From Ipomoea triloba (taxonomy: Eukaryota; Streptophyta; Magnoliopsida; Solanales; Convolvulaceae), in assembly GCF_003576645.1 (NCBI RefSeq), contig NC_044916.1, positions 19,673,603 to 19,737,602 of the forward strand: 64,000 nt of DNA. The letters are read 5' to 3'. The notes below the pieces were generated by a model, which was given only the letters and a program-made list of their open reading frames with translations, ran no database searches and was not told the origin of the DNA. Shown here in pieces: positions 31,558 through 42,794 of this stretch. The translations under genes were made by a program, and so were the position numbers. How positions within the stretch are numbered: the stretch's first letter is position 1; the number at the start of each line of letters is the position of its first letter.

Positions 31558-31859
31558 TGTTAGACTAAAACACATAACTGTACTAACTTCCAGCCATAGT
31601 TGTCCTTTAGATTGCCTTTGGTGTATGCTGTTGATTGTGTGTAGTGGTAGAAATTCCTGCAGAGTGTCTCCCACTTGCTCTCAAGTTCAAAATAGATGGT
31701 GTATGTGTTGTAGTCAATAACCTGAGCAGTGGGGGACCTATCCCTTTTATACCTATAGAACCATCAATATAGGTCATGTAACGGTTTCCGTTACATGGCA
31801 CCACATAATGGCTATTGAATGCCATTACTTGCACCACTTGAAGCATTGTAAATGTTACA
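31558..31859 (-). repeat. Copia 3' LTR
   Basis: 302 bp, ends TGTAACATTT...TCTAACA on the minus strand. It is preceded in sense by the polypurine tract. Confidence 0.97.
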
Positions 31860-31873
31860 TTCTCCCACTTGGT
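31860..31873 (-). other. Copia polypurine tract
   Basis: The minus strand reads AAGTGGGAGAA immediately before the 3' LTR. Confidence 0.88.
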
Positions 31874-32130
31874 GCAAGTACAAACTCAAAGAAAACAAAG
31901 AAACATGAACTATAGGGATACTTCCTCTTAATGTGAGTAGCATCTATTATAATCACAATGTAACTTGTTCTTTAAGCATTTTTGTGGTAAACAAAACTTA
32001 ATGGATAAACCTTATGTTTATTCCAGGTCCAAATATATTTTCTCAACAAAATGTGTGCACAATACAATAACGAGAAAATATCTGAATGCTTTAAGAATTT
32101 CATATAACAATAACTGTATGTATACAAATT

Positions 32131-35100
32131 TTACAACGTGGGCGCAAGTTCCATTTTCTTAACAAAATCCCTAAACTTGAATGGTGGCATGCCTTTAGTC
32201 AGGGGATCAGCAATCATCAACTCAGTGCTTATGTGCTCAATGACCACTTTCTCATCTTTAATACGCTCCCTTATGGCTAGGTACTTGGTGTCGATATGCT
32301 TGCTTCGACTCCCACTCTTATTGTTCTTAGCCAGGAAGACCGCAGCTGAGTTGTCACAATAAACCTTTAACGGCTTAGAAATAAAATCCATAATTCTAAG
32401 CCCTGAAATGAAATTCTTAAGCCATACACCTTGAGATGTAGCCTCAAAACAAGAAACGAACTCGGCTTACATGGTTGAAGTGGTGACAAGAGTTTGTTTA
32501 ACACTTCTCCATGAAATAGCTCCACCGGCCATAAGGAAAATGTTTCCCGGAGTTGATTTTCGAGAATCAACGCAACCGGCAAAGTCCGAGTTAGAGTACC
32601 CAACAATGTCCAAAGTGTTCATCTTCCTGAACACAAGCTTATAATCCTTGGTACCTTTGAGATACCTCAAAACCTTCTTTGCAGCTCTCCAGTGGTCTAA
32701 ACCTGGATCACTTTGATATCGTCCCAGTATTTCAACAGCAAAGGCGATGTCCGGCTTAGTACAGACTTGAACATACCCGAGACAACCGACAACCGAAGCA
32801 TAGGGAATATTCTTCATTGATTCTCTTTCAAAATCATTCTTTGGACACTGGTCCAAATTGAATTTATTACCTCTCACAATAGGAGCTGGACTCGGTGAAC
32901 AATCCTTCATCCGAAATCTTTCTAAGACTTTGTTGATATAGGCTTCCTACGATAGTCCCAGAATGCCCCGGGATCTATCCCTATGGATCTTTATGCCAAT
33001 GACATAAGATGCCTCGCCCATATCTTTCATATCAAAGTTCTTAGAAAGGAATTGTTTAACCTCGTACAGTATTCCCTTATCATTTGATGCAAGCAAAATA
33101 TCATCCACATATAAAACAAGAAAACAAATTTTACTCCCACTTGTCTTTTGGTATATGCAATGATCTAGGATACTTTCAACAAAACCATATGATGAAATGA
33201 CTCCGTCAAACTTGATATACCATTGGCGGGAGACTTGTTTTAATCCATAAATGGACTTTTTGAGCTTGCAAACCAAATGATTGCCTTCACTAGAAGAGAA
33301 TCCTTTAGGTTGTTTCATATAAACCACCTCTTCTAGATCACCATTAAGGAATGTCGCTTTCACATCCATTTGTTGCAATTCAAGATTGAAATGTGCAACC
33401 AAAGCCAAGATTATGCGAAGTGAATCTTTCTTTGATACAGGAGAAAATGTCTCCGTGTAATCGATTCCTTCTTTTTGATTGAATCCTTTAGCAACGAGCC
33501 TAGCCTTGTATCGCTCGATGTTGCCTAATGAGTCCTTTTTAGTCTTATAGACCCATTTACAGCCAATGGCCTTGGCCCCATTAGGCAACTCAACAAGGTC
33601 CCAAACCCCATTGCTCTGCATAGAATTCATTTCTTCTTTCATGGCTTCAAACTATAAATCAGACTCTTTACAATTTATGGCTTGTGAAAACGTTTCTGGA
33701 TCATTTTCAGCTCCAACATCAGACTCTTGTAGATACACTATGTAATCACTAGGAATTGCCGATCTTTTATCTCGAACAGATCGCCTCAAAGTTGAACTAC
33801 CATGTCCTCGAGAAGTTAGTGGTTAAACTACCGCTTCAGGAATTTCCTGAATTGGTTGATCAGTTGAGATAATATCAGCATCTCGTGGAATTTCTTCAAT
33901 AGGTTGTTCAATACCAGTTTGATCTTGAGGGGTGCTTGAATCTATTATCAACCTATATGATGACGTAGAAGGTCATGATTCAATATGATCATGATTAGAA
34001 ATCAAATCATTGAATCTATCCCTCCCACTAATCATGTCATTTTCAAGAAACTTAGCATTTCTTGATTCCACGATCCTAGTCAAATGAGATGGACAATAAA
34101 TTCTATACCCTTTGGAGGATTGTGCGTATCCAATAAAGAAACCACTAATAGTCCTTGGGTCCAACTTCTTTTCTTGTGGGTTATATATCCTTACCTCATA
34201 CGGGCATCCCAAAACACGCATATGTTGCAAACTCGGTTTCCAACCTTTAAATGACTCAAATGGTGTCTCTAGGACAACCTTGGTTGGGACACGGTTTAAT
34301 ATATACGTTGTCGTCTTAAGCGCTTCGGCCCACAAAAACTTAGGAAGTTTGGATTTGCTAAGCATACTCCTCACCATGTCAATAAGCGTTCGGTTTCTTC
34401 TATCAGCAACACCATTTTGGTCCGGAGAACCAGGCATGGTATATTGGGCAACAATCCCATGTTCTTGAAGAAACTTAGCAAATAGACCAAGTGCTTGTCT
34501 ACTTTCAGTGTACCTACCATAGTATTCACCACCTTTGTCGGATCTTACTATCTGTATTTGTTTCCCACATTGGTTCTCAACTTCAGCCTTAAAAGACTTG
34601 AAGGCATCCAATGCTTCGTTTTTATTATGAATCAAATACACATAAGTAAATTGCGAATAATCATTAATAAATGTGATGAAATACTTCTGACCAGGCATAT
34701 CCATATCTGGACAGCAAATGTCAGTGTATATGATTTCCAATATGCTTGAACTCCTTTTGGCACCTTTCTTAAACTTGTTAGTCTGCTTTCCCTTAATGCA
34801 GTCTATACAAGTCTCGAAATCAGTATAATCAAGAGTACTAAGTACCCCGTCATTTACTAATCTCTTTATACGTTCAAGGGAGATATGACCTAATCTCCGA
34901 TGCCATAACATGGAGGAGTTCTCACTAATACTTGATCTTTTGGAACCGGAATGAACATGCAATGAACTATAAGTGGTATTGTTTTGTAAATGTAAACGAT
35001 AAAGACCATCAGACAATGTACCATATCCAATACGAGATGATTTATTAAAAATATTCGAACATTTGTCTTGACAAGTAAATGAAAAACTCATCGGTACAAG

Positions 35101-36213
35101 TCTAGATACTGAAACCAAGTTTCAGGAGAAACTTGGTACATAAAATGTCTTTTCCAAAAACAATACAAAACCACTATTTAAAACAAGTTTGCATGTTCCA
35201 ATAGCTTCCACTTGTGATCCCATCTTGTTTCCTGATAAGATGGTCCGTTCATTTCCCACCTGCTTCCTCAGATTTTGCATTCCCTGTAAAGAGTTTGCAA
35301 TATGGATTGTAGAACCAGAATCAATCCACCAAGTATTAGCGTTAACTTCAGACATATTAGATTCATAACAAATGAATGAGGATAGATTACCTTTCTTCTC
35401 GACCCACTTCTTGTACTTGATGCAATCCTTCTTCATGTGTCCCTTCTTTTTACAGAAGAAACACTTATTCATCTTCTTTATGTCACCTTGAGGTGGAATG
35501 TTTCCTTTCCCCTTAGCCTTAGAAGTGGAACCTCGAGATTTGCCAGATTTAGACTTCTCACGTGCCGTAGCCAGCATGACACTTTCACCCATTTCCATCA
35601 CCAATCTACCTTCTTCTTGAACACACATGGTCATTAAATCATTTATAGAACATTTTTCCTTATGTGTGTTGTAAGAGATTTTAAAAGGTCCGTATGATGA
35701 TGGTAGGGTGTACAAAGCATAATAAACGAGAAAGTCATCCGACATATCTACCCCAAGAGTGTTAAGTTGAGCTACAATGTCACGCAATTCCATGATGTGC
35801 TCACGCACACCTTTGACGGAAATGAGACGAAGAGAGGAGAATCTCATGATGAGGGTGTTTGCCAAAGCCTTTTCTGAAGTGACGAACTGGTCGTCAATAG
35901 CCTTGAGCAATGCTCGGACATCCTTATGCTTTTCACTAACGGAACCCCGAATCCCATTAGATATTTTCGCCTTGATGTACATTGTGCTGAGCCGATTGGA
36001 TCGATCCCATCGCTCATATAGCGCAAACTCATCTTGAGTACTTTCTTTAGTGGGGACAGGTGGTTACTCATTGTGGATAGCGTAGTCCAAGTCTTTCCAC
36101 CCTAGATTAAGAAGAATAATTTCCTTCCACATTTTATAGTTGTCGCCCCTAAGTTCTGGAACTTCGATATTCAAATCTGTGTGAGTAACAGATTGAGATG
36201 CTGTAAAGATAAA
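32131..36213 (-). pseudogene. gag-pol: Copia gag-pol polyprotein, interrupted only by in-frame stops
   Basis: One uninterrupted frame from about 36213 (after a TTTACAG acceptor-like site) to the stop at 32131, broken by seven in-frame stops and no frameshift that I can find. Gag: VPELRGDNYKMWKE, zinc knuckle CFFCKKKGHMKKDC (35463-35422). Protease: WWIDSGS (35322). Integrase: zinc-binding H-H-C-C region (LWHRRLGH...CIDC), catalytic D (YTDICC) and D (NDYS region), but the expected Glu in NGVAERRNRT is Asp (GAT, 34404-34402). Reverse transcriptase: MDVKATFLNGDLEE and YVDDILLA (about 33110). RNase H: YSNSDFAGC. Ends MELAPTL. Stops near 36066, 35124, 33973, 33826, 33650, 32949 and 32469. It would act in cytoplasmic particles and the nucleus; now non-functional. 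Confidence 0.93.
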
Positions 36214-37498
36214 GGTTTAGATTAGAATTTTGAGGCATAGATAGAATTAAATTGCATACATTACCAATGTAAATGATGCATATCCAAGATCCGTATGCCA
36301 TAAAAATTGCTTGTGGGCTAAATTTTTACGCAGGATGGACCTTGTAAAATTAGAATAGAAATGAGATGGGTACAAGGTTGAATTTCTATTCTCAATGTTA
36401 AAAAACTACCAAAAACTATATGCCGACACATAATTGCCTGTGGGCTAAATTATGGTCATAGTTTGGTATTTTAACCTGATCAATCATATAAATATAACAA
36501 AATTGCCTATGGGCTAAATTTCATTATATTAAGTATGATTAATCACAACGTATGCCTAAGCTTTATGCGATTTCGGAAAAACTTGATGTAGAATATTAAT
36601 TAAATTACGGATGCTGTGGCTACTCCTTAATCAACTAAAATTGTACTATCGCATCGGCATAGATTTTGGAAAGGCAAAACAAATTATGCAATTAACATGA
36701 TATGCAATTCCCAAGTATACTCCCAGGAAAGTTGGTTGAGCTAAGGCCCATTAAAAACCAACTCCATAGACAGAGTAGGATTTCAAGGGAACTTGCAGCA
36801 CATTGGCTAATTTTCAAGTTTTCTTCCCAAGAAACTTTTCCTGGGTCATGCAATTTCACATTATAGCATAATTGTTCTGAAGGTGTTAATGTTCACGGTT
36901 TGGAAAAGGCTTTAAGGATATGTGAACTTTTGATCTTAATGTACTAACCTTCAAGCACTACCGTAGTTGTACTAAACTGTATGTACTATGTAATATGCTA
37001 AAGTCCAATATACTAAGGAATTTCACTAATTCCTAAATATGCTTTTCTAAGGCATAATAAAAATTGCATAATTAAAAATAAATATTATGCTAATTGGACA
37101 TAAAATGCATATTACAATAACATAAATATCATATTATACAAAAATTGCACAAAACAATATAGCAATTTAACAAATATAAATAAATAATAAAGTTTAAATT
37201 CAATTTGCAATTTGAATGAAAATTTCTTTAAACTATATAATTTTCAAAACTTTACCAAATTGCAATTTGAATACAAATTATAATCCAAATAATATGCCCA
37301 ATTAATAGAACATATATATATATATATACACACACACATAACAAATCATAATAGTAAATTAAAAGGCCCAAAACAAACAGAGTATTAATAGAACAAACAG
37401 GCCCAAAACCAATAATTGTTATTAATTAAATGAAATGGTCAGGCCCAACAAAACTTAAACACTTTAACAAAACAAAATAAACCTAGCTGCTGCGGTGC

Positions 37499-37749
37499 AA
37501 TCATTATTGTGTGGACCATACTATTAAATAATGCACATTCAATATAAAAATAATGTACATTCAGTATAAAAATAATGTACATTATATTCAGGGGATGTAC
37601 ATTATTTGTGTACTGAATTTACATTATTTTTATAGTATAAAAATAATGTACATTCAGTACAAAAATAATGTACATTTAGTACATTAAAAATGTACATTTG
37701 ATTATGGTCCACATAGCTGTGTGGACCATGGTCCACACAATAATTTGCC
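37499..37749. mobile_element. Mutator-like MITE inside the Copia leader
   Basis: The terminal inverted repeats share TTATTGTGTGGACCAT (left end, and reverse complement of the right end). Flanking 10-bp duplication GCTGCGGTGC at 37489-37498 and 37750-37759. The interior is filled with AATGTACATT repeats. A duplication of 9-10 bp and long inverted ends fit Mutator-like MITEs. Confidence 0.82.
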
Positions 37750-38230
37750 GCTGCGGTGCTGTCGTTCCAGATCAACGCAAACGAAGAAGGATGAGAGAAC
37801 GTTGGATCGAAGACTATCGCGGCTGACCGAGGGAGAGAGAGAGGTCGCCGGACGACGACCCAGCCGGAGTCGACGGCGGTAAGCAGCACCGCCCGCCACC
37901 GTTTTCTCGCCGGAAACCGGCCATCGCCGCCGCTCACCACCAAGACGCGAGATCCTCCTTCCGCCGCGACGCCTCCTGCGTCCGTCACCAACGTCGTCAC
38001 TGCCACCCTCCTTTTCGCCGGTAACCAGCGTCGCCGCCAATCCAAGAGGTTTTATTTTATTTAATTTTTTTTTTATGTTTCGCCGTTTTGTTTGCCGAAA
38101 ATGGAAAACCCACCGGCGATCGCCGCCAACGGCGGCCGAGGTCGCCGGACAGGGAGGCATGCCGGCGACCATACAAATGGTTGCCGGTCGGAACCCCGAA
38201 ACCTTGTGCCTCCTTAAATTTTTATTTTTT
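37750..38230. other. GC-rich segment in the Copia leader, possible captured host sequence
   Basis: It is rich in CCGCCG/CGCCGG, unlike its AT-rich neighbours, and keeps minus-strand frames open (38241-37702 and 38045-37602) with Arg/Gly-rich, low-complexity translations. No domain is recognised. It may be a transduced 5' end of a host gene. Confidence 0.35.
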
Positions 38231-38510
38231 TTTAAAAACAAAACGTATTATGCGGAATTTGTATATATCATTATACGAAGAAACCGAACAGAATACATAA
38301 TTACACAAATGTATTCAAACACCAAAAATGCAATTCTAATAAAAATTATTCTATTTACCAGAAATTGCAAATTTAACCATTTATACATCTAAGAAATTCT
38401 ACATTTATATGCATTCAAATAGGCATAATAGATTTTCAAGAACAATATATTGCAAATTATATCCAGGAAATATATATCATGCAATATACAACTAGGCAGA
38501 GATTTCATGG

Positions 38511-38522
38511 CTACTGATACCA
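38511..38522 (-). other. Copia primer-binding site
   Basis: The minus strand reads TGGTATCAGTAG two bases from the 5' LTR, similar to the initiator-Met tRNA site TGGTATCAGAGC used by many Copia elements. Confidence 0.85.
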
Positions 38523-38524
38523 AA

Positions 38525-38826
38525 TGTTAGACTAATACACATAACTGTACTAACCTCCAGCCATAGTTGTCCTTTAGATTGCCTTTGGTGTATGCTGTTG
38601 ATTGTGTGTAGTGGTAGAAATTCCTGCAGAGTGTCTCCCACTTGCTCTCAGGTTCAAAATAGATGGTGTATGTGTTGTAGTCAGTAACCTGAGCAGTGGG
38701 GGACCTATCCCTTTTATACCTATAGAACCATCAATATAGGTCATGTAACGGTTTCCGTTACATAGCACCACATAATGGCTATTGAATGCCATTACTTGCA
38801 CCACTTGAAGCATTGGAAATGTTACA
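38525..38826 (-). repeat. Copia 5' LTR
   Basis: 302 bp. The TATA-like TATAAAA (minus strand) lies at about 38712-38718. It differs from the 3' LTR at six sites. Confidence 0.97.
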
Positions 38827-39213
38827 TCGTAGGCTAGATGTTTGATAAAATGCCTTAGACACTAAATTGGTCTAAGAGTCTAAGTACGAATAGGCTTAGT
38901 GTTTGCTACACATCTCCCAAAAGGTAGTCATGCTTTACACCTCCCCGAATCTACATTAGCCTAACGAATGCATAAGATCAAGTGCTATCTATCCAATTCC
39001 TCATCTAAGTATGAATATGCTTAGTGTTTGCTACTTTTGCTCTAATTCTTGCAAATGACATTCCTTCTCCAAGATAACTCTTGCTAATGCATTACTTATG
39101 ATTGTCTTGCGCTCAACTTACTCCAAGTTGTCATCCTTGTGAGAATGATATCCGTGGAATCTTCATTCCCATCTCACTTTCAATCCACTACTTGCTACAA
39201 CCCTTTCACCAAT

Positions 39214-41604
39214 GTATGGAGCTAAATAGATGCATAATGACCCATATTAGAATTGATAAAAAAAAAAAAAAAGCTGATTTCGAAAATATAATGGATGAGA
39301 AATTATTGTTGTATGAGTCCTTGCAAAAAGCCTGCTCGGGGCACCCTCCAACCTAGACAACTCCCTAATGTTCAAAATGCATGCCCACACATCAATTATA
39401 GCCACACACACATCGGATCCAATTCTCAACGACAACAAATTCCCTCTTGTCGCAGCACAACCATTATAATTGAACAACTCGTCATGACTAAAGACCAACA
39501 AGCAAACCATTATCAATTCATATCACAATGGTAACAAATGCTGAAACACACGACCAAAAAGAACACCTTACATGTCAACATGGGATTACCTATAATCAAA
39601 TTGTAAAACACATGCTCTTTAGGGTTAGAAGGTAAATATTTAGTCATTACACATGTTTCATCTTCTTCCATTGAAAACCCAACCCCTGAAGGATGCAACA
39701 TCTTCAAAGGCGCAACAAAGCGCGAAACACACAACTGTAAAGTGGGAAAATCTTTCCGTGGCAATATTGGCTACAAATGCATGTGTATTAACACGAATAT
39801 GGCATAGCCTAACCTAATAACTAATTTATAAGACCAAAAAATACCTCTTCCCGGTCAAAAATTGCGCCTCAAAATGCATTGGAATGTCATCACACATTAT
39901 GTTCTCTACTGGTGGTACCATTCCCTCTCCAATAGGATGTGTGGTTCCTGTGGGGCTTTGCATTGACGAATTGACTAAAGACTGATCAACACAATTTAAG
40001 TAGTTAAAACAAACATGTCTGATAAGACAAAACGTTTGTGCACAGTGCACAATGTGCATGTGTGAGCATATAGTAGTAAACGTGTGTGGACACAACTCAA
40101 ATTGAACATGATATCCACACTTGAATAACATATGTATGTAAACAATTCACAATTACAATTGGGACCCTATGCCACACTTACAATCCAAAATACAATGTGA
40201 ACCACACAAAATGACTACCCTGCCAAAACAACAACTGTAGTAAAATCATCGCGATAAGTCCAACAACTACCAAAAAGAAGTGTTATCCCCAATGTGCTTG
40301 CCTAGGATACAAACTTTTTTTACGCTTGTAGACTACCATACTTACTACTTCTTCAGGGAGAAATAGTGGATCACCTCTGCAGCATCAGTAGCCCCCATGA
40401 CCGTATCATACTAGCGTTTAACATCAACATCATCCAACTATAGCGAAGGCCAATCTTGAGACAACCAGAGGTTGAAGGACGGCCCGTAGCGCATCCTGGG
40501 TCTGTGTGAAAGTCAACTCTAGGAGCTGCTGAGTAGCATTACTATGACCAACAATCAGTGGGTTTATCTCCAACAGGAGGCGTGCCGCACCCAAGACTTG
40601 TATCTAGCATCAGAATGCACACTAGTACCAGCACCAGAAGCCTCATGAAGCACTTGCATTAATTCAATAATAGTGGTTGCCAGAGCCTTTGTCTTCTCGA
40701 TAACCCAATCAATTAAAGGCTACAACCCAAAAAACAAAACCATTATCACACTACACATTCGCAATTTTGAAGACCAGTGTGTGTAATGTCGTATAACAGT
40801 GTGTGCACAAGTGTGCCCTAGACAGACAACAATAGTAATAGTTAAAAACTCGAAGTATACAATGTGCAACTTTGTAGAATACCGTGTGCATTTCTACATA
40901 AAAGTGTGAACAAATGCTATGACAAATCCTATAGGTCATTATCAACTAAGCTAAGTTAAACTAAATCTATGTGCACATACGAGCAAAAGTGTGTGCAACA
41001 CACGCAGTTTGAGCAAAAGCCATGTGCATGTGCACTTTTAAAAGAAAGAGAGTGCCTCGGATAAATTTAGTGTGTGCACAAGCGTGACAACATAAAAAAA
41101 TGTAAGAAAAAAAGATATCTTGTTGCGATCATCATCTCGGGGACCGACCGATGGCCTAGCTTGATCAGCTTCACACACCCCTCTGCTTTCACTCCCAGTT
41201 TTCCCACCAAAAGGAATTTTGGATTAACACGACTCAACTGTGATAAGCCTAAACCCACCATCTTGTATCTTCGCAAACTCAAAGTCACGCAAGAACCTAG
41301 TTGTCCAACCACAAAAGGCTATAATTGCCTTAGGAACAAACCTGGCTACCCACACGACCTAATCAACATAAAACATCTACAAAAAATGAGGGAACACACA
41401 TTAAAGCAAACAACACAACTTAGCAACAACAATGGACGTATGGAAAAATACTGTTATTACCGTCAAGAATAAGAGTGGACCAATAAAATGTTGATGCAAC
41501 TTCTTTAACCATGCCAGATGCTTCTCCACCAAACTGTCTAGTACAAACTTACACAAATTCAAATCTTTAATCCTCTCTACCTCTTCGAAACTATCAAAAA
41601 TCAT
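39214..41604 (-). pseudogene. Remnant of a transposon-associated Ulp1-like protease gene, N-terminal half (exons and introns)
   Basis: Minus-strand pieces resemble the plant gene family that couples a long N-terminal region to a C48/Ulp1-type protease and often travels with Mutator-like elements. Pieces in order: FVLDSLVEKHLAWL then GPLLFLTV (41604-41470), MFYVD-VVWVARFVP to GGFRLI (41376-about 41250, with TAG at 41361-41359), an exon with candidate acceptor and donor (39985-39843), FVAPLKMLHPSGVGFSMEED (about 39764-39590), and GCAATRGNLLSLRIG then IDVWACILN-REL-R (39516-about 39300). The His-Asp-Cys protease domain itself is not visible. The locus is cut by several LTR insertions and has stops; the assignment rests on remembered family patterns. 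Confidence 0.5.
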
Positions 41605-41771
41605 CTAGTACGCATACCTATTATATATACACTCAATCAAGGTGCTAACCATTCGAGTTGTTGTGAATTTTGTTTATTTGTAATTTTCTACTTTATTGAT
41701 TAACTTTCTAACTTAACAAATTGATAAATAATTTCTACTGCAAAACCATTAACTTATTTTTCTAACAGTTA

Positions 41772-42275
41772 TTGCACCATTATACAATTCAATGCGGAAA
41801 TTAAAACATGCAGAAAGTAAATGACACAAGATATTGTTTACCTAGTTCTATACACCAGTATCTATGTTTGGGGGACCATCATCGATGTGTCTAATCCACT
41901 ATCTCATCTGCAAATCATAGAAAGTAAGAGAACTCATTCACCCATTTTGTGCCACACACGGTAAAGACTCAATATGTAGAAGCTATAATAGATCATTGAG
42001 GGCAGAAATCGATGCACTCAGTAGTCGAAGAAATTCCTTCTTGGAGATCCACACTGTTGTTGTCCGACTTGCTGACTCACTTTTCACTCTACCACAATTG
42101 CATGGAATACAATCCAATTATTCAACTTCAAAGTATTTATGCTCAAGTTTCTTCTTAAACTCTTATTATAAAGACTTGAGAAGAAGATATATCAGAGTAG
42201 TCCTTTTAGACTATAGAGAGAGTTTCTTGTGATTTAAATGTGGAAGATCATCTCTTGTATATGTGTTATGAATCA

Positions 42276-42352
<77 letters not shown>

Positions 42353-42658
42353 CTCTAACACTTAGAAGATAAGTAATCCCTTAAGATATTCCAATAGTAG
42401 ATTACTGTCTTATCCTTTGAGGTATATCAGGAGATAAAGACTTTCTGGTAAAATGACCTCAAGCATTGTAATTGCTCTGCTAGCTAATCTCAGATAAGTC
42501 GATGTAGTGCAACGGCTAGTTTCCAAGGTTCTTGTGTAGTGTCTGTTCCGTCAGGTCTTCACTAAGTATATTAGCTAACACTAAACCTAACCTATCTAAT
42601 TCTCCATAATAATAAAACTAATTAGAAGTTGGGGTTTACAACATTTAAACTCTAACAG
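41772..42658 (-). mobile_element. Candidate solo LTR (TGTTAGAG ends)
   Basis: The minus strand reads TGTTAGAGTTTAAATG at 42658 and ends ...AATGGTGCA at 41772. Flanks GTTAT (41767-41771) and GTTGT (42659-42663) match at four of five bases, as expected for an old target duplication. It contains a (TC)n(AT)n microsatellite. It interrupts the Ulp1-like remnant. Probably Copia, but no coding part is present. Confidence 0.5.
42276..42350. repeat. (TC)n-(AT)n microsatellite
   Basis: About 21 bp of TC repeats are followed by more than 50 bp of AT repeats, inside the candidate solo LTR. Confidence 0.95.
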
Positions 42659-42663
42659 TTGTG

Positions 42664-42789
42664 AAATGGTGATTAAACCAGTCATCTAAGGGCGATGTCT
42701 CCATAGTAATCTAGTTAGGGGTAATACCATGCGAGGTCATACTAAATTGGCCCCTCCAAAAGAGCAAGAAGTCATTAACATCATTATTA
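42664..42789 (-). pseudogene. Short coding-like remnant between two LTR insertions
   Basis: Removing the flanking insertions joins this to the Ulp1-like pieces on both sides. The minus frame reads NDFLLFWRGQFSMTSHG with stops. It is called by position only. Confidence 0.3.
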
Positions 42790-42794
42790 CCCTA

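Larger units (their letters stand above)
36214..38510 (-). other. Unusually long Copia leader between primer site and gag
   Basis: Copia gag usually starts close to the primer site, but here about 2.3 kb intervene. The segment holds an AT-rich stretch, a 251-bp Mutator-like MITE (37499-37749) and a GC-rich segment (about 37750-38230). A CTTTACAG site at the gag edge could be a splice acceptor, so the leader may be an intron; I could not find a convincing donor. Confidence 0.5.
31558..38826 (-). mobile_element. Ty1/Copia LTR retrotransposon
   Basis: 7269 bp, two 302-bp LTRs (31558-31859, 38525-38826) and target duplication TCGTA (31553-31557, 38827-38831). By my count the LTRs differ at six positions (about 2 percent), so it is fairly young. 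On the minus strand: LTR, primer site, a long leader of about 2.3 kb, gag, protease, integrase, reverse transcriptase, RNase H, polypurine tract, LTR. This order (integrase before reverse transcriptase) defines Copia. The lineage within Copia was not determined. Confidence 0.97.
27512..39208 (+). mobile_element. Solo Athila-type LTR split by a CACTA and a Copia element
   Basis: It begins TGATAAATGCC (27512) and ends AACCCTTTCA (39208), flanked by CCAAT (27507-27511, 39209-39213). After removing the two inserts and their target duplications the LTR is about 1.29 kb. It carries its own 18-bp perfect palindrome CCACCACGATCGTGGTGG (27783-27800), with weaker copies at about 27730 and 27826, upstream of TTATAATAGG (27891). 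No internal region is present, so it is a solo LTR formed by LTR recombination. Confidence 0.88.

Noticed and set aside
39247..39275. Poly-A run at 39258-39272 as the tail of a LINE or SINE
   Set aside because: There is no SINE or LINE body and no target duplication beside it. On the minus strand it is an isolated T-run within the Ulp1-like remnant.
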